Part shown: positions 36,501-46,300 of the stretch, in pieces | Layout of the letters: the number at the start of each line of letters is the position of its first letter | How positions within the stretch are numbered: position 1 is the first letter of the stretch | Made by a program: the position numbers and the translations under genes | Notes under the pieces: generated by a model | Told to the model about the DNA's origin: nothing | The model's input: only the letters and a program-made list of their open reading frames with translations | Database searches by the model: none | Source of the DNA: Streptomyces sp. NBC_00690 | GTDB taxonomy: Bacteria > Actinomycetota > Actinomycetes > Streptomycetales > Streptomycetaceae | Length of the DNA stretch: 64,000 nucleotides | Assembly: GCF_036226685.1 (NCBI RefSeq) | Contig: NZ_CP109010.1 | Location: 124,001-188,000, forward strand | Direction: 5' to 3'

Positions 36501-39500
36501 GGCCTATACGCGTACCTCGGATACCATCGCGGCGTGACTGAGTTGTACACGTACGCGTGTCCGTTCGAAACAAAGCGGCGGGCGTGGCGATAGGTGTTGC
36601 GCCCGTACCAGTAGGTGTCGGCCACACTGGCGACGACCGTGGCGTTCCACGCACAGTTCGCGGCTCTCCACCCTCTGCAGTTCCGCCGGATATTACGTAG
36701 ACGGAGTGCGCCCCGGATAGAACTGCGGCCCCACCCCATGGGGGATATCCCAGCGCCGAACATGACCGTCGAGTGAAGCATGTCAGCACTGGCGTGACGC
36801 TGCCTGTACTTGCGCCATTTTCTCCATTGGTGTGCCGGGTTCCACCATCGTTGTCCGTCGAGGTCGTGTTGGTTGATGGGGTCGCCGGGGTAGCTGTAGC
36901 GGTTGTCGCCGCCTCCGGGGATGGGGTCGGTGGTGAGGAAGCGTCCGGTGTGGGGGTTGTAGAGGCGGGCGCCCATGAGGGTGAGGCTGGTGGGGGTTTC
37001 GGTGGAGCGTTGTTTGGCGCCGAGCCAGTTGTAGCGGGTGGTGGGTTGGTTGGTGCGGGGGTTGCCGTATTCGTCATTGTCGAGGGCTGTGGGGGGTTTG
37101 CTGGTGTCGAGGGGGAGTTGGAGGGCGATGTCGCCGTGGATGGTGGTGAGGTGGAGGGTGGTGTCGCCGGTTTTGTTGGTGGTGGCGGCGAGGTCTCCGG
37201 TGGTGGATTCGATGTTGCGGGTGAGTGTGCCGGTGGTGGTGTTCTCGGTGATCCAGCGGGGGTTGTCGTTGTCGCTGGCGTAGTGGTTGATCTTTGATGC
37301 GGTTTGGGTCCAGGTGGAGCCGCTGCCGGTTTCGGTGGTGAAGGATCGGAAGCGTCGGTTGGCGTCGAGTTGCCAGGTTTGGCGGTTGGTGCCTGCGGTT
37401 TGCTGGTGTACGAGGTCGTTGGCGTAGTAGCCGATGGTGCTGCCGGGGAGGGTTGTGGTCCGGCCGAGGTTGTCGTAGGTGTAGCCGGTGTCGGTGAGTC
37501 TGTCGGCGCTGTCGTAGGTGTGGCTGGTGGTGGTGCCTGCGGTGGTGGGGCAGTCGGTTCCTGGGGGACCCGCGTTGGTGTTCAGGTTGGTGCGGTTGGT
37601 GCGGTTGTCGAAGGTGTATGTGCGTCGGGTGCAGACGGTGTCGGTGGTGTCTTCGGTGAGGGTCAGTCGGCCGGTTGCGTCGTAGTGGTAGTTCTGGTCG
37701 GACCATCCGGCGTGGGCGGTGACTTGGCCGTGGATGGACTCGGTCGCTGTGTCGGACACGACGATGGCGCTGTCGCTGTCGCGGGTGTAGGTGCGCTCGA
37801 CTGTTGCGCCGGTGGTGTCCTCGGTGGTGGTGAGGGTGTAGCCGCCGGGTAGCTTCTCGCTGGTGACGGAGCCGTCGGCGTCGTAGGTGGCCTGGAAGTC
37901 GCCGGCGATGGAGTCGGTGGTCTTCGTGGCGAGGCCGCGGGGTTCGGTGGTGTGGTTGTAGTGGATCGTCACGCTGGAAGGGACGTTGTCGCTGATTTTC
38001 ACCCGCCGGTTGAGCAGGTCGTACTCGGTGGTTGTTGTCCCGCCGTCGGCGTTGGTGTAGGAGATTTGTCGGCCGAGTTTGTCGAATGCTTCGGTGATGG
38101 TTCCGCCGGTGGGCGAGGTCGCTGTCACCGCTTGGCCCGTGGCGGGGTCGTATCCGGTGGTCGATGTGGGTACTGCCTGGCCGAGGCCGCCGGTGATGGT
38201 GGACGTGGTCTGGCGGCCGGCGGTGTCGTGGGCGGTGGTGGTGGTCCGGGTGGTGCCGTTGGCTGTCTCGGTGACCTGGGTTGTGTTGCCCCATCGGTCG
38301 TATTCGGTCGTGGTGGTGGGCAGGTTCGCCGGGTGGGATCCTCCGCCGGTGATCGCGCCGGCGGGGCTGGTCGAGCAGAGGAGATCGGCCCATTCCGGGC
38401 GGCCGTTGCAGGTGCCGGTGCCGGTGGCGGACCAGTAGGCGGTTACTCGTGTGCTCGCGTCGGTGCCGGTGGCACCTGGGGGTATCTGCTTGGTGATGCG
38501 GCCCTGGCCGTCGTACTCGGTGGTCTCAGTGATCGCCAGCCCGCCTGGGTCCTTCACTGTCTGGGTCGGGACACCCTTGGCCCAGTCGTAGACGGTCTGG
38601 ATTACTCGGTTCTCGCCCTGGATGCTGGGGTGTTCACGAACCTGGGCGCCTGTGGTGACTCGGGTGATCTGGTCCTTGACTTTCGCTGTGCCGTCGGTCG
38701 GGCGTCCTTGGTCGTACTCGTTGACCGTCCAAGTGCGGGCGGAGACCGACGTGCCGGCCGATACCAGGGTGGTGGCACCGGATTTGAGGTCGGCAGTCAG
38801 GTCGACACGGCGTAGTGGTCCGAATTCTTCTCGTTCACGGGTGCCGCTCTCGTTGTAGAGCGATGTGGTGGACAAGAGGTCCGCCCGTTCCCCAGTGGTC
38901 AGGGAGGCAATGCCGAGCTCTGCGCGGGTCGCGTTGTGGGCTGGGCTGGTCCCGAGGGCCAAGGCCCGGTTCGAAGCGGACAGTTCGCGGATGGTGTTGC
39001 CGAAACGGTCGTATTCGGTGGTGGTGATGTGCCCACCGGGTGTTGCCGTGTTGGCTGTGCGCCCCGATACGCCCAGGTAGGTGATGTCGGCGCGGGTGTA
39101 TGCGGAGGCGGTCAGCGCGTCACCCGAGTGGCTCGCCGGGACTTCGTCCGCAGGGAAGACAGCTGTCGCGTCGGTCGGTGCTTCGGCCTGGCCCCACGTC
39201 TTTACTTGGGTAGTGCCCATGACGTAGGGGGCTTTGGCGCCGGTGAGCGGTACGTCGTAAACCACTGATGTGGCCGCGATACCTTGCTCCACGTCGGTGG
39301 TTCCCTGTTGGAGGCCTGGACGGGACGCCTTGAGGAGCATGCCAGGGCCGGCGGTGGCTGCGGCACCTGCCTGGCCGTAGGTGAGGGTCCAGGGCAATTC
39401 ACCGGGAGGGGTGAGGGTGATGACCCGTCCGGCGGAGTCGTAGGTGTACTCGGTCTTCAACGCTGGGGTGATCAGGGGGTTCCATGTCTGGCGCAGGCGG

Positions 39501-42500
39501 CCGCTGTCGTCGTATGCGTATGTCTGCACGGTTTTGTGTGTCGCTGCGGTGGCGCCGGGCTCGGTGGACCACTGGCGGAGTTCCTTGACCTGCCCGGTGT
39601 AGTCGCCGAGGGTGGACCCGCTTGCGGTCGTGGAGGTCGCGTAGACGAATTCCAGTGCCCGGCAGCCCTTCGTCGTGGGCGTCGCGGTGCAAGTCGACGC
39701 GCTTGCGGCGGAGGTGGCCGCTATGACCCGCTTGGGACGGGCCAGTGTCTCGCTGCCCACGGTCACGGTCTCGGAGACCACGGTGGTGGTGGAGTTGGTC
39801 AGGCCGTCCAGCAAGCTGGTGGAGACCTGCCATGTTGTTACAGCCGGGTCCGGTTTGGTGAAGACCGTGACCGTGCCGCCGGTATCGGTGAGGGTGAACG
39901 ATCCGGTGACGCTTCCGGTGAGGGTGAGGTCCTCAGCGCCGGGTTCAGGTATCCAGCTCGTCTGCGCGGCGTTCGCGGTGAAATGGATGGAGTCACCAGC
40001 GGCCATCACGACGTCGACCGCGGTGTTGGAGACCTTGCGGATGTGGGTGTACTCCGACTCGGTCGCCTCGGCAGCGGTACCTGATACCCACTCCTTGCCG
40101 AAGATCGCGGCCTGGCCTTCCTGGCCGCTGCCCTTCTGCGGCTCACGAGAGGAAGATGTGCGGGAGACCGACAGTCCCAAAGAAGAGACATCGGTGGCGG
40201 AGATGGAATGGTCGCCTGTCAGTAGGTTCACGGAACCGGGTCCCACCTCCTCGACCGCGGCTCCGCTGGCGTTGCGGTCGACGACCACCGCCAGCGGCTG
40301 GGTGGATCCTGTGGCGGAGCTCGGACCGGTGAAGTCGGCCTTGATCTGGATGGTGCCGTCCGGATTGACCGTGTCCGTGGTGTTCCATACCAGCGGTGCG
40401 TTCTTGCCACTGGTCATGGCGACCGGCCACGCAGTCAGCGCCGTACCGCCGGAGGTGACGTCCCCTGCGGGGATCTGCGTCCAGGAATCGGCTGCCGAAC
40501 GGCGCCAGGAGAAGGAAACGGCATTGTAGGTACCGGCGTCGGCTTCGGCTACCAGCGGCAGCCGGCGGGCGGTGCGTTCACCGCTACTGGGCTGGATGAA
40601 ACCGCCGGGGCCTGCGTGGAAGGTGTAGTCGACCGGCTCGGACTTGTTGTCAGCCTTGTCGACCGCTCTCACCTGCAGGGTGTGGCTACCGTCCTTGGGC
40701 GGAGTAATAGAGATCGCCTTCACACCGGAGGCGCCCCCGGTGCCGACCTTCGTCCAGGCAGCACCGTCCAAGGACCACTCGAGCCAGTTGTGATCCGCCG
40801 CTGGCGGAGTCACGTTGAACACCCCGGCCTGGCCCTCGCCCTTGACCCAGGCGTTCGACGGGTAGTCCGTGGAGGCAACAGCAGTGGGGGCAGACGGCGC
40901 CGCGGTGTCGACGACGAAGGTCTTCCAGGCCGACCAGCCCAGGTTGTAGTGCACTCCGTCGTACGGGTTCGTACGGAACTTGTAGGTCTTGCCATGGGTG
41001 AGCACCCCAGCGGGCACCGTGACCGAGGCGACCTTCCCGGACGGCACATACGGCGACACGATCACACTGCCGACCTGCGTATTGGTGACCGAGTCAAAGA
41101 TCTGGAAAGTGCCGTTGACCTTGTCACCGTTTGCGTCGATGAAGGTGTCCCGCAGGGTGGGGGTGAGCGTGTTCACGGTGTATGCGCCACCGTAGGAGAA
41201 ATACGGGGGGCCTGCCTCTTGCTTCGTGCCCGTACGTGGTCGGTAGTTGTACGTCACCGTAAGCTTCGGCGGATTCGAGGCGGCGTTGGCGGAGTTGATC
41301 CGCTTCCACTGCGCGGTGTCGGTCTCGCTGGTCGCCCTCAGACCCATATGACCGCGGGTGGCCAGCGCAGATGCCCATTCCTGCACCAACGTAGACACAT
41401 CCGCGTTGATCCAGCCGTCCGGAGTGGACGTGCACGCCGCATTGCCACGGGTCTCGGACGAGGTGGCCTTCTTCGCCGTCCACGCCGGCTGCGCGGTCCA
41501 ACGTGAAGCGGTCGACGAGGCACCCGCGGACCACACCTCCCACGGCTGGCTGGTGCAGGCAGTATTGCCGGAGTGGAAGTTCCACAGCGACAGCTGCGCG
41601 TTCGTCACCAATGCGTCCCGAATCGGGGCGGTGTTCCAGGAGATGAACGAACGGGCGGTACGCGGTGTCCCGTTCGGGTTCGTTGTCCCCGGATTACCCA
41701 GGTCCAGCTCGGTGTCCGCCGACCAGTCGACCGTCTCGCCCTGCTGCACATAGGTGTCGAACACGTTACCCAACGCCGAGGTGGACGGATCCACTGTCAC
41801 CGGGTAGCTGGTCTTCGGGTCAGCGAGGAAAGCCGCGTCTGGAGTGACGACGAGATTGACGCCGCCCTTGACTGGGACCACTTTCATGTCGACCCTGGCG
41901 CGCCGGGTGTGTTCCCCTGACGCCTTGTCGACGGTGGCATCCCACATCACTGGTGCGGGCATCACCGCATGCGTCTTGTTCTTACCATCGGTGAACCGCA
42001 CACTGCCGTCAGGCTGCTGCTTTACTTTCAAGCCCTTGGCCCGCAGCGGCATGGTGTACGTGTACCCAGAACCCGCAGGACGCTGCTTAATCTCGACAAA
42101 CTGCTCGAACCCGGTTCGGGTAGCCTCCACCACGACGTCAGCACCGGGGACCGCATTCTCGTATTCGGCACGGGTACCACGCAGCTTCGGCGCGGGCAGT
42201 CCCCCCTTCCACTGCAACGTGATCTGGCGATCGCCCTCGCCGAGGGTCACGAGGTCAGCAGCCTTGGAGGACTGAGCAGCTCTGAGGGAAGCCGCCGGAA
42301 CCCCGCTCCTGCCAGCTAACCGCAGACCTTGAGGGTGAGCTTTGGGTGCAACCGAACCATCAGAACCACCGACCAGGGCCAGATCGACATCCCGCCAGTC
42401 GTCACTGCCCTCCTCTCGGAACCGCACAGGCCCCGCGCTCAACTCAGTAGTAAGCGAGCCATTCTTGTTTACCCACGTCGTCGACGTCTCCGTACGCTCA

Positions 42501-42745
42501 GAGAGCGCCTCCACCCGCTTGCCTGACAGCCGCGCTGCTACTCGCGCCGATGGGATATCCGCTGCTTGCGTCACAGTTGGCTTCTTTGGTGCAGCAGCTG
42601 CCTGAGAGGGAGCCGCGACCGCGGAACTCGCGCCATCAAGCAAGGTGACACTCAAGGCCAAGGCAAGGCCGCCTGCTATATAGCGCAAGCTCCTGCCTGA
42701 CCAGACCCGTCCGCGCTCCTCCGGCGCGGATAATTGGATCTTCAT
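36482..42745 (-). CDS. Secreted RHS/YD-repeat polymorphic toxin, tip A, 2087 aa
   Basis: The N-terminal signal peptide has the hydrophobic core YIAGGLALALSVTLL and cleavage-like AVAAP. A beta-rich region with DNRLR-type secreted modules follows (about 300-700). YD/RHS repeats run from about 1080 (YAYDDSGRLRQTWNP, YTYDSAGRVITL, TEYDRFGNTIREL). The RHS core end (GARLYNPHTGRFLTTDPI, GGDNRYSYPGDPINQHDL) lies at about 1930-1965. The last 120 residues are a unique Arg/Trp/Tyr-rich tip with two weakly hydrophobic stretches, presumed toxic. Residues 1-1967 are identical to the other gene. Leucine codon 5 is TTA (42731-42733) and a second TTA is codon 143, so translation may need bldA tRNA. Confidence 0.85.
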   Translation of the reverse strand: MKIQLSAPEERGRVWSGRSLRYIAGGLALALSVTLLDGASSAVAAPSQAAAAPKKPTVTQAADIPSARVAARLSGKRVEALSERTETSTTWVNKNGSLTTELSAGPVRFREEGSDDWRDVDLALVGGSDGSVAPKAHPQGLRLAGRSGVPAASLRAAQSSKAADLVTLGEGDRQITLQWKGGLPAPKLRGTRAEYENAVPGADVVVEATRTGFEQFVEIKQRPAGSGYTYTMPLRAKGLKVKQQPDGSVRFTDGKNKTHAVMPAPVMWDATVDKASGEHTRRARVDMKVVPVKGGVNLVVTPDAAFLADPKTSYPVTVDPSTSALGNVFDTYVQQGETVDWSADTELDLGNPGTTNPNGTPRTARSFISWNTAPIRDALVTNAQLSLWNFHSGNTACTSQPWEVWSAGASSTASRWTAQPAWTAKKATSSETRGNAACTSTPDGWINADVSTLVQEWASALATRGHMGLRATSETDTAQWKRINSANAASNPPKLTVTYNYRPRTGTKQEAGPPYFSYGGAYTVNTLTPTLRDTFIDANGDKVNGTFQIFDSVTNTQVGSVIVSPYVPSGKVASVTVPAGVLTHGKTYKFRTNPYDGVHYNLGWSAWKTFVVDTAAPSAPTAVASTDYPSNAWVKGEGQAGVFNVTPPAADHNWLEWSLDGAAWTKVGTGGASGVKAISITPPKDGSHTLQVRAVDKADNKSEPVDYTFHAGPGGFIQPSSGERTARRLPLVAEADAGTYNAVSFSWRRSAADSWTQIPAGDVTSGGTALTAWPVAMTSGKNAPLVWNTTDTVNPDGTIQIKADFTGPSSATGSTQPLAVVVDRNASGAAVEEVGPGSVNLLTGDHSISATDVSSLGLSVSRTSSSREPQKGSGQEGQAAIFGKEWVSGTAAEATESEYTHIRKVSNTAVDVVMAAGDSIHFTANAAQTSWIPEPGAEDLTLTGSVTGSFTLTDTGGTVTVFTKPDPAVTTWQVSTSLLDGLTNSTTTVVSETVTVGSETLARPKRVIAATSAASASTCTATPTTKGCRALEFVYATSTTASGSTLGDYTGQVKELRQWSTEPGATAATHKTVQTYAYDDSGRLRQTWNPLITPALKTEYTYDSAGRVITLTPPGELPWTLTYGQAGAAATAGPGMLLKASRPGLQQGTTDVEQGIAATSVVYDVPLTGAKAPYVMGTTQVKTWGQAEAPTDATAVFPADEVPASHSGDALTASAYTRADITYLGVSGRTANTATPGGHITTTEYDRFGNTIRELSASNRALALGTSPAHNATRAELGIASLTTGERADLLSTTSLYNESGTREREEFGPLRRVDLTADLKSGATTLVSAGTSVSARTWTVNEYDQGRPTDGTAKVKDQITRVTTGAQVREHPSIQGENRVIQTVYDWAKGVPTQTVKDPGGLAITETTEYDGQGRITKQIPPGATGTDASTRVTAYWSATGTGTCNGRPEWADLLCSTSPAGAITGGGSHPANLPTTTTEYDRWGNTTQVTETANGTTRTTTTAHDTAGRQTTSTITGGLGQAVPTSTTGYDPATGQAVTATSPTGGTITEAFDKLGRQISYTNADGGTTTTEYDLLNRRVKISDNVPSSVTIHYNHTTEPRGLATKTTDSIAGDFQATYDADGSVTSEKLPGGYTLTTTEDTTGATVERTYTRDSDSAIVVSDTATESIHGQVTAHAGWSDQNYHYDATGRLTLTEDTTDTVCTRRTYTFDNRTNRTNLNTNAGPPGTDCPTTAGTTTSHTYDSADRLTDTGYTYDNLGRTTTLPGSTIGYYANDLVHQQTAGTNRQTWQLDANRRFRSFTTETGSGSTWTQTASKINHYASDNDNPRWITENTTTGTLTRNIESTTGDLAATTNKTGDTTLHLTTIHGDIALQLPLDTSKPPTALDNDEYGNPRTNQPTTRYNWLGAKQRSTETPTSLTLMGARLYNPHTGRFLTTDPIPGGGDNRYSYPGDPINQHDLDGQRWWNPAHQWRKWRKYRQRHASADMLHSTVMFGAGISPMGWGRSSIRGALRLRNIRRNCRGWRAANCAWNATVVASVADTYWYGRNTYRHARRFVSNGHAYVYNSVTPRWYPRYAYRPWRGRF

Positions 42746-42994
42746 GAATCCTTAACCTCCTCGTTGCGTGTGCACCACAAGTGCAGGCACCACGCGAACG
42801 TACCCAGGAGGAAAAGAGACAGAATCTGCCCCAATCAGCCACACACCCCGGCGTACCTCACAGACAACACACAGGAGCTTGACCGTTTCGTAATCAACAG
42901 CCAACCCCCGTACCCGAGCTACGCACAATTCATGCGCACACCAACGCACCTGATGAAGCCCCCTCACACCCACACCGCACAACAAACAACCACT
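36845..42994 (-). repeat. Left arm of a 6,150-bp inverted repeat
   Basis: Every base compared, and every translated frame on both strands inside the arm, matches the right arm (43385-49534) in inverted order; position x pairs with 86379 minus x. The outer edge falls within the codons just after DLDGQR, where the two toxin genes diverge. The inner edge lies about 250 bases upstream of the start codon, so signal peptide, SD and probably the promoter are in the repeat. Confidence 0.9.
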
Positions 42995-43384
42995 GGGATG
43001 AGCAACGATGCAGGGGTTCACGAAGTCGGAATGGCCTTGGCTCCTCGTTCCTGTCGAACCGCAACGACAAGTCGAGATCATCGACAGTGTCGATGCCTTC
43101 GTGATCGGATCCGGTGGGCCATGAGTAAGGGGTGCAGGGAAGTCGGCACGACCGCTTGGGAGCGCAGTTCATGACCTTGGCCGGCAGTGCCTCGATCCAG
43201 ACAGATGCCCTGGCCTGGCGACATCGCAGCGCCTTGCATGCCCTCGCGCTGCGAAACGATCGACTGTCGGGCGGCTACTGCACAGCGCTAGAACAGCGTT
43301 CCGTTGCGTCGACAGCTCTCTCGTGCCCGTAGCGGCCTCATCCGTGTTCGGCTCGTCGGGGTTCACGGGAGTGGAGACCTCTTC
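42995..43384. other. 390-bp unique loop between the inverted arms
   Basis: This spacer separates the two upstream regions. Short frames are open on both strands, but none is convincing. No recombinase site or strong palindrome was recognised at its ends beyond the arm itself. Confidence 0.6.
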
Positions 43385-46300
43385 AGTGGTTGTTTGTTGT
43401 GCGGTGTGGGTGTGAGGGGGCTTCATCAGGTGCGTTGGTGTGCGCATGAATTGTGCGTAGCTCGGGTACGGGGGTTGGCTGTTGATTACGAAACGGTCAA
43501 GCTCCTGTGTGTTGTCTGTGAGGTACGCCGGGGTGTGTGGCTGATTGGGGCAGATTCTGTCTCTTTTCCTCCTGGGTACGTTCGCGTGGTGCCTGCACTT
43601 GTGGTGCACACGCAACGAGGAGGTTAAGGATTCATGAAGATCCAATTATCCGCGCCGGAGGAGCGCGGACGGGTCTGGTCAGGCAGGAGCTTGCGCTATA
43701 TAGCAGGCGGCCTTGCCTTGGCCTTGAGTGTCACCTTGCTTGATGGCGCGAGTTCCGCGGTCGCGGCTCCCTCTCAGGCAGCTGCTGCACCAAAGAAGCC
43801 AACTGTGACGCAAGCAGCGGATATCCCATCGGCGCGAGTAGCAGCGCGGCTGTCAGGCAAGCGGGTGGAGGCGCTCTCTGAGCGTACGGAGACGTCGACG
43901 ACGTGGGTAAACAAGAATGGCTCGCTTACTACTGAGTTGAGCGCGGGGCCTGTGCGGTTCCGAGAGGAGGGCAGTGACGACTGGCGGGATGTCGATCTGG
44001 CCCTGGTCGGTGGTTCTGATGGTTCGGTTGCACCCAAAGCTCACCCTCAAGGTCTGCGGTTAGCTGGCAGGAGCGGGGTTCCGGCGGCTTCCCTCAGAGC
44101 TGCTCAGTCCTCCAAGGCTGCTGACCTCGTGACCCTCGGCGAGGGCGATCGCCAGATCACGTTGCAGTGGAAGGGGGGACTGCCCGCGCCGAAGCTGCGT
44201 GGTACCCGTGCCGAATACGAGAATGCGGTCCCCGGTGCTGACGTCGTGGTGGAGGCTACCCGAACCGGGTTCGAGCAGTTTGTCGAGATTAAGCAGCGTC
44301 CTGCGGGTTCTGGGTACACGTACACCATGCCGCTGCGGGCCAAGGGCTTGAAAGTAAAGCAGCAGCCTGACGGCAGTGTGCGGTTCACCGATGGTAAGAA
44401 CAAGACGCATGCGGTGATGCCCGCACCAGTGATGTGGGATGCCACCGTCGACAAGGCGTCAGGGGAACACACCCGGCGCGCCAGGGTCGACATGAAAGTG
44501 GTCCCAGTCAAGGGCGGCGTCAATCTCGTCGTCACTCCAGACGCGGCTTTCCTCGCTGACCCGAAGACCAGCTACCCGGTGACAGTGGATCCGTCCACCT
44601 CGGCGTTGGGTAACGTGTTCGACACCTATGTGCAGCAGGGCGAGACGGTCGACTGGTCGGCGGACACCGAGCTGGACCTGGGTAATCCGGGGACAACGAA
44701 CCCGAACGGGACACCGCGTACCGCCCGTTCGTTCATCTCCTGGAACACCGCCCCGATTCGGGACGCATTGGTGACGAACGCGCAGCTGTCGCTGTGGAAC
44801 TTCCACTCCGGCAATACTGCCTGCACCAGCCAGCCGTGGGAGGTGTGGTCCGCGGGTGCCTCGTCGACCGCTTCACGTTGGACCGCGCAGCCGGCGTGGA
44901 CGGCGAAGAAGGCCACCTCGTCCGAGACCCGTGGCAATGCGGCGTGCACGTCCACTCCGGACGGCTGGATCAACGCGGATGTGTCTACGTTGGTGCAGGA
45001 ATGGGCATCTGCGCTGGCCACCCGCGGTCATATGGGTCTGAGGGCGACCAGCGAGACCGACACCGCGCAGTGGAAGCGGATCAACTCCGCCAACGCCGCC
45101 TCGAATCCGCCGAAGCTTACGGTGACGTACAACTACCGACCACGTACGGGCACGAAGCAAGAGGCAGGCCCCCCGTATTTCTCCTACGGTGGCGCATACA
45201 CCGTGAACACGCTCACCCCCACCCTGCGGGACACCTTCATCGACGCAAACGGTGACAAGGTCAACGGCACTTTCCAGATCTTTGACTCGGTCACCAATAC
45301 GCAGGTCGGCAGTGTGATCGTGTCGCCGTATGTGCCGTCCGGGAAGGTCGCCTCGGTCACGGTGCCCGCTGGGGTGCTCACCCATGGCAAGACCTACAAG
45401 TTCCGTACGAACCCGTACGACGGAGTGCACTACAACCTGGGCTGGTCGGCCTGGAAGACCTTCGTCGTCGACACCGCGGCGCCGTCTGCCCCCACTGCTG
45501 TTGCCTCCACGGACTACCCGTCGAACGCCTGGGTCAAGGGCGAGGGCCAGGCCGGGGTGTTCAACGTGACTCCGCCAGCGGCGGATCACAACTGGCTCGA
45601 GTGGTCCTTGGACGGTGCTGCCTGGACGAAGGTCGGCACCGGGGGCGCCTCCGGTGTGAAGGCGATCTCTATTACTCCGCCCAAGGACGGTAGCCACACC
45701 CTGCAGGTGAGAGCGGTCGACAAGGCTGACAACAAGTCCGAGCCGGTCGACTACACCTTCCACGCAGGCCCCGGCGGTTTCATCCAGCCCAGTAGCGGTG
45801 AACGCACCGCCCGCCGGCTGCCGCTGGTAGCCGAAGCCGACGCCGGTACCTACAATGCCGTTTCCTTCTCCTGGCGCCGTTCGGCAGCCGATTCCTGGAC
45901 GCAGATCCCCGCAGGGGACGTCACCTCCGGCGGTACGGCGCTGACTGCGTGGCCGGTCGCCATGACCAGTGGCAAGAACGCACCGCTGGTATGGAACACC
46001 ACGGACACGGTCAATCCGGACGGCACCATCCAGATCAAGGCCGACTTCACCGGTCCGAGCTCCGCCACAGGATCCACCCAGCCGCTGGCGGTGGTCGTCG
46101 ACCGCAACGCCAGCGGAGCCGCGGTCGAGGAGGTGGGACCCGGTTCCGTGAACCTACTGACAGGCGACCATTCCATCTCCGCCACCGATGTCTCTTCTTT
46201 GGGACTGTCGGTCTCCCGCACATCTTCCTCTCGTGAGCCGCAGAAGGGCAGCGGCCAGGAAGGCCAGGCCGCGATCTTCGGCAAGGAGTGGGTATCAGGT

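Noticed and set aside
37074..38393. 439-codon His/Arg/Pro-rich open frame inside the RHS gene (and its mirror at 47986-49305)
   Set aside because: It lies in another frame of the high-GC RHS gene, with low-complexity composition. It is a coding shadow.
43132..43332. 66-codon frame in the loop between the inverted arms
   Set aside because: No SD or recognisable domain, and the composition is similar to non-coding sequence. Not supported as a gene.
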